From Nitrosopumilus sp. (GTDB taxonomy: Archaea > Thermoproteota > Nitrososphaeria > Nitrososphaerales > Nitrosopumilaceae), in contig NZ_JAILWC010000003.1 of assembly GCF_025699125.1 (NCBI RefSeq), forward strand, positions 186,001 through 250,000: a DNA stretch of 64,000 nucleotides, read 5' to 3'. Below, piece by piece: positions 7,738 to 16,319 of the stretch (the first letter of the stretch is position 1; each line of letters starts with the position of its first letter). The translations under genes and the position numbers were made by a program. The notes under the pieces are model-generated. The model was not told the origin of the DNA and did not search any database. It was given only the letters and a program-made list of their open reading frames with translations.

Positions 7738-9891
7738 ATGAAAATGAGTGATGAGGATCTAGAATTAGATTTGGATGCTGATCTAGATGACGATGACGAT
7801 TTAGAGTTAGACTCTGATTCATCACCCAAGAGAAGTGGCATTTTACAATCTACATCAAAACGTGTAAGAATGATTTTCTCTGTTATGGCAAGTCCAAACA
7901 GAATCGATATCCTTAGAATCTTAAATTCTAAAGGTCCTTTAACTTATTCTGAATTAAAATCCCTTGCAGGATTCAAGTCAAAAAAAGAAAGTGGAAAATT
8001 TGCATACCACTTGAGAAAATTACTTAGACAATCTCTTGTTGCACTTAACAAATCTGAAAGACGATACACTATTACAAATCTTGGAAAGCTAGTTTTGAGT
8101 TTGGCAAGACAAATTGAAGAAAGATCAATTATTGAAAGTGGAAAAATGTACGTTAGAACATCTCACCAATCAATTGAGGAATTCAATTCACATAAAATTA
8201 TTCAATCTCTGGTTCGTGAAGGAAGTCTTCCATTGGAACTTGCACAAAAAATTACTGAAGAAGTTGAAAATAGAATTTACAAATACCAGACCACCTATCT
8301 GACTGGCTCACTAATCAGAGAAATGGTAAACTCTGTCCTTCTAGAGCATGGTCATGAGGAATATAGGAATAAACTTGCACGCCTAGGCCTTCCTGTTTAT
8401 GACGTTCAGGAGATGATCTCCAATCTAGACAATGTAGATAATGGCGCTGAAGGTCTTCTTTTTAACACAGGACAGAGGGTATTTGCTGAACATCTATTAA
8501 CTAACATCTTACCAAAAGATGTGGCAGATTCACATCTTTCTGGAGACTTGCATATTACTAATCCTGGAATTTGGTCTATGATTCCTGATACCATATTTGT
8601 TAATATCAAGGAATTAATCGAAGATGGAATTAATCTTGGTGGAAAATATCTTGATGTATCTAGAATTCCTGCATCAAAACAACTTGATGACATTACAAGT
8701 TCACTATCAATTGTAATTGCACTCTTGTCAAAGGAGGCTTCACAAGAAGTTGTAATTGATGGATTAGTGCAATTATTTACAAAACATTCAAAGTCCATTC
8801 CAGAACTTGAACAAAAACTCACTGATGCATTTGCAACTGCATCTACAACTGCAAAATATAACAAAACAAGTACAAAGGTATCAATTAGATTACAATTAGG
8901 AACTGATACAAAGATAATTAATTCAATTATTAATGCATACAAGAATTACACAAAGATTACTCCAATTCCAAAAATTGGTTTGATAATAGATGTTGACAAA
9001 GGAAAAATTACTGATGTTTCAGAATCAATAGCTGAAATAATTTCTATTGGCGGACACGTAATGTTTGCTAAAGGTCAAACTTCTAGTTCTGGTGTTACAA
9101 ATGGATCTACAAAAACCACAGCTCCCCTTTCAATAAATTTGGAATCTGTTTCAATTAATCTTCCAAGACTTGCATTTGAATCAAACAAAGATGAAACTTA
9201 CTTTAGAGCAAGACTTGCATTACTAATGAAACCAGCATTGTCATCTATGGCATTAAGAAAGAAAGAGATCTCAGATCTTACTAGACGAGGACTAAACCCA
9301 ATTCTTGCCAAGAACACACAATACATGCAACGTAGTTCTGTTTCACTTGTTGTAAACTTGGTAGGACTCAAAGAATCTGTCTTTAACATACTTGGATTCC
9401 AAGACAATAAAGAAGGACGCGATATTCTTCATAAGGTAATTCAAACAGCAGTTGATGTTGGAGCCAAAAAAGGTAAAGAATTAGGTGATACGGTTGCAAT
9501 ATGTATGACTGAAACTGAGGCATCTGCTCGTTTTGCTACTCTGGATGGCGAAAAATATGGCAAAAACTCTGCCTTAAATTCAATGGAGGGTGACTCTTAT
9601 TCACAGGGAATAGTAATTAACGCCTCTGAAATTGCCAGTTTTACTAACAAAAGTGACCCTATAGTAGAATCAAACAAGCTCTCAAAAATCCTCACTGGAG
9701 GATTACTAGTCACATTACAAATTGACAAGAATGCAAAGGTAAATGAAATCAAAAAATCACTTGAAAAAGCATCGGAACTTACGACTTCTTTCAAGCCTGT
9801 GAGAAAAATTGCAATTTGTGGTGAGTGTGGATTTAAGGATGAACCCTTTGAGGACAAATGTCCAAAGTGTAAATCCCCATACGTTGTCTGA
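7738..9891 (+). CDS. Putative regulator: HTH + ATP-cone + NrdD-like pseudo-enzyme + Zn ribbon
   Basis: A 717-residue protein with four parts: an acidic N-terminus (residues 4-27), an ArsR-like winged helix (about 40-125), an ATP-cone (about 137-230, KMYVRTSHQSIEEF through LGLPVYDV), and a long body (about 230-690) resembling anaerobic ribonucleotide reductase NrdD (ILPKDVADSHLSGDLHI). It ends in a zinc ribbon (CGECG...CPKC). The body contains only one cysteine (AICMTETE), and no glycyl-radical motif is visible, so it cannot be an active class III reductase. The ATP-cone is the nucleotide-sensing module of reductases and of the bacterial regulator NrdR. Because nrdJ follows, I infer a nucleotide-sensing transcription regulator of dNTP synthesis. 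Confidence 0.75.
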   Translation: MKMSDEDLELDLDADLDDDDDLELDSDSSPKRSGILQSTSKRVRMIFSVMASPNRIDILRILNSKGPLTYSELKSLAGFKSKKESGKFAYHLRKLLRQSLVALNKSERRYTITNLGKLVLSLARQIEERSIIESGKMYVRTSHQSIEEFNSHKIIQSLVREGSLPLELAQKITEEVENRIYKYQTTYLTGSLIREMVNSVLLEHGHEEYRNKLARLGLPVYDVQEMISNLDNVDNGAEGLLFNTGQRVFAEHLLTNILPKDVADSHLSGDLHITNPGIWSMIPDTIFVNIKELIEDGINLGGKYLDVSRIPASKQLDDITSSLSIVIALLSKEASQEVVIDGLVQLFTKHSKSIPELEQKLTDAFATASTTAKYNKTSTKVSIRLQLGTDTKIINSIINAYKNYTKITPIPKIGLIIDVDKGKITDVSESIAEIISIGGHVMFAKGQTSSSGVTNGSTKTTAPLSINLESVSINLPRLAFESNKDETYFRARLALLMKPALSSMALRKKEISDLTRRGLNPILAKNTQYMQRSSVSLVVNLVGLKESVFNILGFQDNKEGRDILHKVIQTAVDVGAKKGKELGDTVAICMTETEASARFATLDGEKYGKNSALNSMEGDSYSQGIVINASEIASFTNKSDPIVESNKLSKILTGGLLVTLQIDKNAKVNEIKKSLEKASELTTSFKPVRKIAICGECGFKDEPFEDKCPKCKSPYVV

Positions 9892-9916
9892 TATTCGTAT
9901 GTGAAAAACTAGTTAC

Positions 9917-9926
9917 GATCATTTTT
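9917..9926. promoter_or_regulatory. GATCATTTTT motif, copy 2
   Basis: Exact copy 25 bases after the regulator gene stop, in the nrdJ upstream region. TTTTGATCA follows at 9936, giving a loosely mirrored pair. The role is inferred from recurrence only. Confidence 0.3.
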
Positions 9927-10263
9927 TAAAATTTTTTGATCAGAATCAGATGAGCGATCTTCATCATTACTATCAAAGTTATGCCAGTATGAAATTCATA
10001 GTAGCGGTGTTAAAAAAATTGACTCATTAACGGGACAAGATCAAAACTTTTCGAGCACATAAGTTATATCCACATTGGTTCTAACTCTTGCAGGAAGAAA
10101 AATAAGTAGTTACGTGTTTAAATGATTGATAATTAAAATCGCTAGCAAGTAAGAGTCGATCCATACAGACGAACTGCTTACTTCCTATTGTTATCTAAAA
10201 TAAGCTTGCTTTAACCTTATCTGCGTGATTAAAATTCACAAATTATGTTTTTCTTGTTTAGCA

Positions 10264-10273
10264 TGATCATTTT
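10264..10273. promoter_or_regulatory. GATCATTTTT motif, copy 3
   Basis: Exact copy just upstream of the predicted nrdJ BoxA. A related CGATCATCG lies at 10310-10318 near the predicted transcription start. The position suits an operator. Confidence 0.35.
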
Positions 10274-10443
10274 TCTCAATAATTAAAGCATAATAATAAA
10301 TACTCTGTACGATCATCGCATGAATTTATGAATGTCTTTCTTTTGACCCCACTCCAATGGGCATTGTACCGTTGTCAATTTTATTAAATCAAAATTTTGA
10401 GAAAACCGGACAAATAGTTTATACCATCTACCATTCTAACCAC

Positions 10444-10450
10444 GGAGGGG
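10444..10450 (+). promoter_or_regulatory. nrdJ: Shine-Dalgarno sequence deciding the nrdJ start
   Basis: GGAGGGG ends 8 bases before ATG 10459. Strong Shine-Dalgarno sequences are uncommon at first genes here, where most starts look leaderless. It rules out the in-frame ATG at 10357 as the main start. Confidence 0.8.
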
Positions 10451-10458
10451 AGATTATA

Positions 10459-13110
10459 ATGGACAATTCACAAATTGAAAATACGATCAATGAGATCCGT
10501 AAGCGCAGTGGCGCAGTCACGGCTTTCAATCAAAATAAAATTTCAAATGCCATATTTCGGGCATTGGCCGCCACCTCTAAAGCCGATCGTGGTCTGGCCG
10601 ATCAACTAGCAGAGAATGTAGTTAACAAACTAGTTGAACAAGGATTTACAAGTACTAGAACACCGACTGTTGAGGATATTCAAGATATTGTAGAATCAAC
10701 TCTAATTGATAGCGGAAATAGCGATATTGCCAAAGCATACATCGTTTACAGACATGAGAGAAGAAAACTAAGAGAAGAGAAAATGAAGGTCTTGAATCTA
10801 AAGGCTCTTGATCCAGTTTCCAAAAAGTTTGATCTGAATTGTCTTAGAGTCTTGGCATCAAGATATCTTTTCCGAAATTCTAAAAACGAGATCATTGAAT
10901 CTCCAACTCAAATGTTTGAGCGTGTAGCAATTCTGGTAGGAATTGGAGATATTCTATATGATTCACAAATCTTTGACAAATCAGGAAATATCAAACAAGA
11001 TGTAGAAGAAGCAAAATCATATCTTGAAAAACTAGATGCCTTTGATTATAAATTCAAAGTAGGAGATTATTTCTTCAACAAATGGCATTTCAGATCCTTA
11101 ATCAATCACTACGTGAGTCTTGCAAACAAAGGTCAAATGAAGATAAGCTTCAAAGATCTTTTAACATTACTTGCAGCAAAGAAACTAGATAATTATGCAG
11201 ACAAAATCACAGAATACTTTGAACTAATGACTGCACAAGACTTTCTACCAAATTCACCAACCATGATGAATGCAGGTGGAAGATTGGGACAACTATCTGC
11301 ATGCTTTGTACTTGGAATGGAAGATGGAATGGAACAAATCATGAAATCTACCTCTGATGCAGCATTAATCTTCAAGTCTGGTGGTGGTGTTGGAATCAAC
11401 TATTCTGATCTTCGTGAAGAAGGTGATATTGTAGCATCCACTTCAGGCGTTGCATCTGGACCTGTATCTTTCATGAATATTATCAATACCGTCACTGAAG
11501 TAGTCAAACAAGGAGGAAAAAGGCGTGGTGCAAACATGGGTATTATTGAAGCATGGCATCCTGATGTTGAAAAATTCATCACAAACAAAACAGAACCAGG
11601 AGTTTTAGAAAACTTTAACGTAAGCGTTGGTATCTGGGAGGACTTTTGGCATGCCTTGGTAAATACTTCTGATGGTAACTATATCTTACGTAGTCCACGT
11701 GATAAAAAACCAGTTAAAGAAATCAATGCGCATCAACTAATTGATCTGATTGCACTTTCTGCATGGAAGAGCGCAGAACCTGGATTGATCTTCTTTGATC
11801 AAATTAACAAATACAATGTATTTGCAAAAGCAAGAAAAGCACCACTTAGAGCAACAAATCCGTGTGGTGAACAAAGTCTTTATCCATACGAATCATGTAA
11901 TCTAGGTTCTATCAATTTAGTAAATCTTGTAAAGAGACAAGCAGATGGAACTTATGAATTTGATTGGCAAAGATATGAGGAAACAATCAGAAAGACAACA
12001 AGATTCTTGGATAACATCATTGATGTCAATACATATCCGGTACCGGAAATTAGTGTAGCATCAAAAGAGTCTAGACGTATTGGACTTGGAGTGATGGGCG
12101 TAGCTGATCTGTTGTACAAACTAAAAATCCCATACAATTCTCGAGAAGGATATGAACTACAATCAAAACTATCTGAAGCCCTGTCATACTATTCAATGGA
12201 AGAAAGTGTTGCACTTGCTAAATCTCGTGGTGAGTTCCCACTCTGTTCTAAAACAGAATATCCAGAAGGAAAGATTCCTATTTCAGGATATTATGAGAGA
12301 CCAAAAGAATCTCACTCTTGTGATTGGGATCCACTAATTGATAAAATCAAAAAACATGGTATCAGAAATGTCTTGACTACTACAGTAGCTCCAACTGGCA
12401 CACTCTCCATGATTGCAGACTGTTCTAATGGAATGGAACCTGCATTTGCTCTTGTATTTGAGAAAAGAGTAACTGTTGGAAGATTCTTCTATACCAATAA
12501 GATAGTTGAAGAAGCACTCAAAGAACATGGCCTTTACAATGATGAAATCCTTGAAAAGATTGCAGACAATTACGGTTCATTGAAAGGAATTCCTGAAATT
12601 CCACAATGGATGCAGGATGTCTATGTTACAGCAATGGATATTCATTGGGCTGATCATCTTATGGCTCAAGGTGTATGGCAAGACTGGATTGGAAATGCAA
12701 TTGCAAAAACAATCAACATGCCATATGACGTGACTGCAGAAGACGTAAAGTGTGCATATCTTCTAGCACATGAACTTGGACTAAAAGGAATGACAGTTTA
12801 TCGTGATGGCTCTAGACACAAACAAGTTCTTCATATGACTAGTGAAAATGCTCAGAAGATATTTGATGTACCACCAAGTGATTACATGACTGCTTTTGTG
12901 AAAGAAAACATCACAAATCCATACATCAAGTCTCAAGTAAATGCCGCACTTGCATTAAAGATTCATGACGAAGAAATCAAGATTGAACCTCAAAAACAAG
13001 AAGAGGTTTCAGAAGATCGTCTATGCCCAACATGCAAAAACAATCTTGTATTCGTAGAGGGTTGTAGTATTTGCATTGAGTGCGGATACAGTGGTTGTAC
13101 TTCTGGATAA
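10459..13110 (+). CDS. nrdJ: Adenosylcobalamin-dependent ribonucleotide reductase (class II)
   Basis: An 883-residue enzyme making deoxyribonucleotides from ribonucleotides with adenosylcobalamin as radical source. An N-terminal ATP-cone (IRKRSGAVTAFNQNKI) is followed by the barrel with NSPTMMNAGG, the active-site NPCGE (residues 467-471), CNLGSINL and PTGTLSMIAD. A Cys-rich tail (CPTCKNN...CIECGYSGC) may carry the thiols that re-reduce the active site. The start is fixed by the Shine-Dalgarno sequence and by homology beginning MDNSQIEN. Cofactor demand links it to the cobalamin operon at 44-48.5 kb. The preceding HTH/ATP-cone gene is the obvious candidate regulator. Confidence 0.95.
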   Translation: MDNSQIENTINEIRKRSGAVTAFNQNKISNAIFRALAATSKADRGLADQLAENVVNKLVEQGFTSTRTPTVEDIQDIVESTLIDSGNSDIAKAYIVYRHERRKLREEKMKVLNLKALDPVSKKFDLNCLRVLASRYLFRNSKNEIIESPTQMFERVAILVGIGDILYDSQIFDKSGNIKQDVEEAKSYLEKLDAFDYKFKVGDYFFNKWHFRSLINHYVSLANKGQMKISFKDLLTLLAAKKLDNYADKITEYFELMTAQDFLPNSPTMMNAGGRLGQLSACFVLGMEDGMEQIMKSTSDAALIFKSGGGVGINYSDLREEGDIVASTSGVASGPVSFMNIINTVTEVVKQGGKRRGANMGIIEAWHPDVEKFITNKTEPGVLENFNVSVGIWEDFWHALVNTSDGNYILRSPRDKKPVKEINAHQLIDLIALSAWKSAEPGLIFFDQINKYNVFAKARKAPLRATNPCGEQSLYPYESCNLGSINLVNLVKRQADGTYEFDWQRYEETIRKTTRFLDNIIDVNTYPVPEISVASKESRRIGLGVMGVADLLYKLKIPYNSREGYELQSKLSEALSYYSMEESVALAKSRGEFPLCSKTEYPEGKIPISGYYERPKESHSCDWDPLIDKIKKHGIRNVLTTTVAPTGTLSMIADCSNGMEPAFALVFEKRVTVGRFFYTNKIVEEALKEHGLYNDEILEKIADNYGSLKGIPEIPQWMQDVYVTAMDIHWADHLMAQGVWQDWIGNAIAKTINMPYDVTAEDVKCAYLLAHELGLKGMTVYRDGSRHKQVLHMTSENAQKIFDVPPSDYMTAFVKENITNPYIKSQVNAALALKIHDEEIKIEPQKQEEVSEDRLCPTCKNNLVFVEGCSICIECGYSGCTSG

Positions 13111-13156
13111 ATCACAGAATCACAACTTTTTTACTTCCTTTTCATTTTGAATCAAT

Positions 13157-14266
13157 GTGGACAAGAAGATCCTAGGAATAATTGTAGGTATAGTAATTAT
13201 TGCGATAGTGTCCACAGTTTTAGCCATACCCAATTCAGAAATTATTACTCAAACTAATGAAAAAATTGGTCTAGTGATTAATTCTCCTAGTCAATCTGTT
13301 ACTTTACAAAACTTGGATGAAATTTATTCCGAAGCCGCCAGCTCTGGTATTGGAAGAAGTAATGTCTATCTCTTTTGGAATTTAGTTGAACCTGTTCGTG
13401 GTGAATTTGATTGGCAACAATCAGACGTATTGATGAGTTTTAATAAAAAAAATAATCTCAAAGTTACACTTTACTTTTCTATAATAAATGGCGAAACACT
13501 TGGACCTTTCCCAAGTTGGATTGGTAAACCTCCAATAATCTCCATTGGAGAAGATAGAATGGTTAGCGTCCTTGATGCAATATTATCAAGATATGACATC
13601 ATAGACACAGTTATTCTTGCAGGAGAAACAGAATCTCAATTCAGATTCAATGAGCAAAATATTCCCGTATACAAGGATCTATTCAATGGAGTTTATGAAA
13701 AAACCAAAGAAAAACATCCTGATGTAAAAATAGGAAATGCATTTGCATTACACCACGTAATTAACAAAAATCTACGATATATTGTGACTGATTTAGCCGT
13801 TGGTGATTTCATTGCTTTTTCTTATTCACCAGTTGACACACTAAATGATATTGTCAAAACACCAGAACAGGCAATTGAAGATTTAGAGCAAGTGTTTGAT
13901 TTAGCTGGAGATAAGAAAGTAGGAATTTTTGAACTTAGCTGGAGTACTTCTGATTTTGTTGGAGGCAGTGATTCTTCACAAACAGAATTTATGCAAAAAT
14001 CCTTTGATTTTTACACTGCAAATGAATCTGAATTAGAATTTTTTACTTGGTACAGACAATATGACAAACCTGAAGGAACATGCGCATTTGAAGAACAGGA
14101 AGTTGGTGAGGATACACTTACTGTTGGAGGTTCTGGTTTTGGAAGTAGTGAGCATGTAATTGAGAGACTAAATCAGTATGTATGTAGTGCAGGATTGATC
14201 AACAGTGATGGTACTCCAAAATCTAGTTGGATTGAATTTAAAAAACAAGTTAAAATGACTAACTAA
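13157..14266 (+). CDS. Membrane-anchored glycoside-hydrolase-like protein
   Basis: A 369-residue protein with a hydrophobic anchor (residues 5-24) and an extracytoplasmic domain that looks like a (beta/alpha)8 glycoside hydrolase. NLVEPVRGEFDWQQSD is a motif typical of the second and third strands of clan GH-A barrels. Possible catalytic glutamates lie in VILAGETES (strand 4 position) and GIFELSWST (strand 7 position). Family number and substrate are not certain; it could be a degenerate barrel. The start is GTG 13157, 46 bases after nrdJ; nep1 follows after one base. Confidence 0.6.
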   Translation: MDKKILGIIVGIVIIAIVSTVLAIPNSEIITQTNEKIGLVINSPSQSVTLQNLDEIYSEAASSGIGRSNVYLFWNLVEPVRGEFDWQQSDVLMSFNKKNNLKVTLYFSIINGETLGPFPSWIGKPPIISIGEDRMVSVLDAILSRYDIIDTVILAGETESQFRFNEQNIPVYKDLFNGVYEKTKEKHPDVKIGNAFALHHVINKNLRYIVTDLAVGDFIAFSYSPVDTLNDIVKTPEQAIEDLEQVFDLAGDKKVGIFELSWSTSDFVGGSDSSQTEFMQKSFDFYTANESELEFFTWYRQYDKPEGTCAFEEQEVGEDTLTVGGSGFGSSEHVIERLNQYVCSAGLINSDGTPKSSWIEFKKQVKMTN

Positions 14267-14267
14267 A

Positions 14268-14936
14268 ATGATCTCTTTAATTTTATCTGAATCATCATTA
14301 GAAATTGTTCCATTTGAGCTACAAGATCATCCATCCATAATTTTTCATGCAAGAAAACTTGGAAAACATTCCTCTGAAATCTTACTTGATAATTCTTGGC
14401 ATTTTGCAGCTATGAAAGGAATTAAAAATGAATTGAAAAGAGGAAGACCGGATTTAGTACATTTTTCAATACTTGAAGCTACCACAATTCCATTATATCT
14501 TAAAAATAAAATAAAAATTTACATACACACACTTGATGATAAAGTAATTTACTTTGGTCAAAATGTCCGTGTGCCAAAGTCATATCATAGATTTGAGGGA
14601 GTGATTGAAAAACTGTACAAAGAAAAAAAAATTATAGCAAATAATGAAACATTACTGGAAATCAAAGAAAAAACATTTTCAGAACTACTTGATGAAATAA
14701 ATCCATCAAAAGTAATTGGTTTTTCAACAAAAGGTAAACCAAGCTCATATGAAAAAATTGCTGCAGAAATTTCAAATAATGACTGTATTGTAATTGGTGG
14801 ATTTCAAAAAGGACATTTTTCAGATTCTGTTGAAAACAAAATAACTGATCTATATTCTATTGGTGATGAATCATTTGAAGGTCATGTTGTAGTTGCTAGA
14901 CTACTCTATGAGTGTGAAAAAACCATTTTTATGTAG
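14268..14936 (+). CDS. nep1: Nep1/Emg1 small-subunit rRNA pseudouridine N1-methyltransferase
   Basis: A 222-residue SPOUT-class methyltransferase that methylates a pseudouridine in helix 35 of 16S rRNA and helps assemble the small ribosomal subunit. The signature GRPDLVHFSILEATTIPLY, the HTLDDKVIYFGQNVRVPKSY segment (two parts of one conserved region) and the C-terminal GGFQKGHFSD loop that closes the methyl-donor knot are present. The length is normal. It starts one base after the preceding gene, so both are probably cotranscribed. Confidence 0.9.
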   Translation: MISLILSESSLEIVPFELQDHPSIIFHARKLGKHSSEILLDNSWHFAAMKGIKNELKRGRPDLVHFSILEATTIPLYLKNKIKIYIHTLDDKVIYFGQNVRVPKSYHRFEGVIEKLYKEKKIIANNETLLEIKEKTFSELLDEINPSKVIGFSTKGKPSSYEKIAAEISNNDCIVIGGFQKGHFSDSVENKITDLYSIGDESFEGHVVVARLLYECEKTIFM

Positions 14937-14958
14937 GAACTGAAATTTGCATTCTGTT

Positions 14959-15032
14959 GCAGTCATAGTATAGCCTGGTTAGTATTCGGGGTTTCCAACC
15001 CTGTGACGCGGGTTCGAATCCCGCTGACTGCA
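14959..15032 (+). tRNA. tRNA-Gly (anticodon TCC)
   Basis: A full cloverleaf of 74 bases: acceptor GCAGTCA/TGACTGC, D-stem GTAT/GTAT with wobble pairs, anticodon stem CGGGG/CCCTG with loop TTTCCAA (anticodon TCC), T-arm GCGGG-TTCGAAT-CCCGC and discriminator A. No intron and no encoded CCA. It reads GGA and, by wobble, GGG codons. Confidence 0.95.
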
Positions 15033-15084
15033 TCTCATTCATTATAATAATAACTAATTTTTAGGTCCAGTTTTAGAAATTATT

Positions 15085-15414
15085 GTGAAGTCTGCAGTAA
15101 GAAAAATTGCAATAGAGCGAATGCAAATTTTAATTGAAAAAGCAATACTTAATGCAAAAATTAACCCTGAACTTTCTCAGCGTCAGGCTTTTCTTGCTAG
15201 AAGAATTAGTACAAGACACAAAATTAGGATGCCTTATGATCTTAGGATGGTTTTCTGTAAAAAATGCAAGTCATTTATTGCGCCTGGATTAAATTCTAGA
15301 ATTCGTATAGGCAGAACATCTGTCAAATCAATCAGAATTTCTTGTAACTTGTGTGGACATACTTATCGTAAAATTATACCCCCATCCACTACAATTAAAA
15401 AAAATAGTACTTGA
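15085..15414 (+). CDS. rnp4: RNase P protein component 4 (Rpp21/Snm1 family)
   Basis: A 109-residue protein subunit of archaeal RNase P, which with Rpp29 helps the catalytic RNA recognise and cleave pre-tRNA leaders. Helical N-terminal half (RKIAIERMQILIEKA) and a C-terminal zinc ribbon (CKKC...CNLCGHTYR) with the basic motif RMPYDLRMVFCKKC match Rpp21. Start GTG 15085. It lies next to a tRNA gene and before ribosomal protein S19e, a typical translation neighbourhood. Confidence 0.88.
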   Translation: MKSAVRKIAIERMQILIEKAILNAKINPELSQRQAFLARRISTRHKIRMPYDLRMVFCKKCKSFIAPGLNSRIRIGRTSVKSIRISCNLCGHTYRKIIPPSTTIKKNST

Positions 15415-15505
15415 TACAAAAATTGAACTATAGGAAAAGTTGAGTATTGATCTATGTATTTTAGGCTATATTATATTTGATAATCTAGTGACAATACCTC
15501 AATGA

Positions 15506-15513
15506 TTTATAAG
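15506..15513 (+). promoter_or_regulatory. BoxA of rps19e
   Basis: TTTATAAG is centred about 27 bases before the ATG at 15537, which predicts a leaderless or nearly leaderless transcript. Confidence 0.6.
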
Positions 15514-15536
15514 ACGATTATCGATTTTTTCACTTT

Positions 15537-15989
15537 ATGGCAAAGGTATACGATGTCCCAGCAGATGTTTTGATAAAAAGACTAGCAGATATTCTAAAGA
15601 ATGAAGATATTCCTGCACCTTCTTGGATTCCCTTTGTCAAAACTGGAGCTCATGCAGATAAACCTCCACAAGAACGAGACTGGTGGTATACTAGATGCGC
15701 ATCAATTATGAGAAAAATATACTTTCATGGTCCAATTGGAATTAACGAATTAAGAAAAGATTATGGTGGAGGTAAACCCTCTGGATATGGAGCTGCTCAT
15801 CACAAAGATGCTGGTGGCGCAATAATTCGCAATGCAATTCAAGGATTAGAAAAACTTGGTTATTTGGAAAAAGTTGAGAAGAAAGGTAGAATTATTTCTA
15901 AAAATGGAATGCAAAAACTAGATAGGTTATCCACAGAAATTCTAAAAGAACTAATCGTTGAAAATCCTCAATTGAAAGTTTACACATAG
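15537..15989 (+). CDS. rps19e: Ribosomal protein S19e
   Basis: A 150-residue small-subunit protein found in archaea and eukaryotes. It begins MAKVYDVPADVLIKRLA and contains the conserved RDWWYTRCASIMRKIY and the Gly-rich YGGGKPSGYGAAHHKDAGG followed by a winged-helix end. Length and order match the family. PDCD5 follows after 7 bases, a linkage widespread in archaea. Confidence 0.96.
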   Translation: MAKVYDVPADVLIKRLADILKNEDIPAPSWIPFVKTGAHADKPPQERDWWYTRCASIMRKIYFHGPIGINELRKDYGGGKPSGYGAAHHKDAGGAIIRNAIQGLEKLGYLEKVEKKGRIISKNGMQKLDRLSTEILKELIVENPQLKVYT

Positions 15990-15996
15990 ATTCAAA

Positions 15997-16278
15997 ATGA
16001 GTTTTCCAGAATCTAACGAATCTCCTTATGAAAATACCAACAATGAGTTATCCGCACAAAAAGAACAGATTCTAAAACAGATTCTTTCACCAGAAGCTAG
16101 ATTGAGACTAAATAATATCAAGATGGTAAAATCAGAACTATCTGATCTTGTTGAACAATATTTGATCGGTATGGCAACTCAAGGCAAATTACCTGGTCAA
16201 ATATCAGATGATCAACTCAAGCAAATTCTGCTTTCTATTCAACAACCAAAACGTGATTTTAAGATAAATCGAGTATGA
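15997..16278 (+). CDS. PDCD5/TFAR19-family DNA-binding protein
   Basis: A 93-residue helical protein of the PDCD5 family, common downstream of S19e in archaea. It shows the core EQILKQILSPEARLRLNNIK and the C-terminal GKLPGQISDDQLKQIL. Members bind double-stranded DNA weakly; the cellular role in archaea is uncertain. The N-terminal 20 residues are polar and probably flexible. Confidence 0.9.
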   Translation: MSFPESNESPYENTNNELSAQKEQILKQILSPEARLRLNNIKMVKSELSDLVEQYLIGMATQGKLPGQISDDQLKQILLSIQQPKRDFKINRV

Positions 16279-16319
16279 TCCAGAAAAAATATAATTATGG
16301 GTAGCCCATCGTTTAATTC

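Larger units (their letters stand above)
9892..10458 (+). promoter_or_regulatory. 567-base intergenic stretch and leader of nrdJ
   Basis: No convincing gene is seen here (longest candidate about 26 codons). It holds GATCATTTTT copies at 9917 and 10264, and an arm AGCAAGTAAG (10144-10153). That arm can pair either with CTTACTT (10177-10183) or, through AGCAAG, with CTTGCT (10205-10210). A BoxA-like AATAATAAATAC lies near 10290-10301, implying a leader of about 130 bases before the nrdJ start. CCCCACTCC (10347-10355) is partly complementary to the Shine-Dalgarno sequence. I found no cobalamin-riboswitch B12 box. Confidence 0.4.

Noticed and set aside
9951..10031. A 26-codon ORF in the nrdJ upstream region
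   Set aside because: No promoter at the right distance and no protein-like conservation pattern that I can see.
10357..10458. N-terminal extension of NrdJ from ATG 10357
   Set aside because: A strong Shine-Dalgarno sequence lies before ATG 10459, and the ATP-cone homology begins shortly after it.
9892..10458. Cobalamin riboswitch before nrdJ
   Set aside because: No recognisable B12 box or matching core was found; only generic hairpins and a possible anti-Shine-Dalgarno element are visible.
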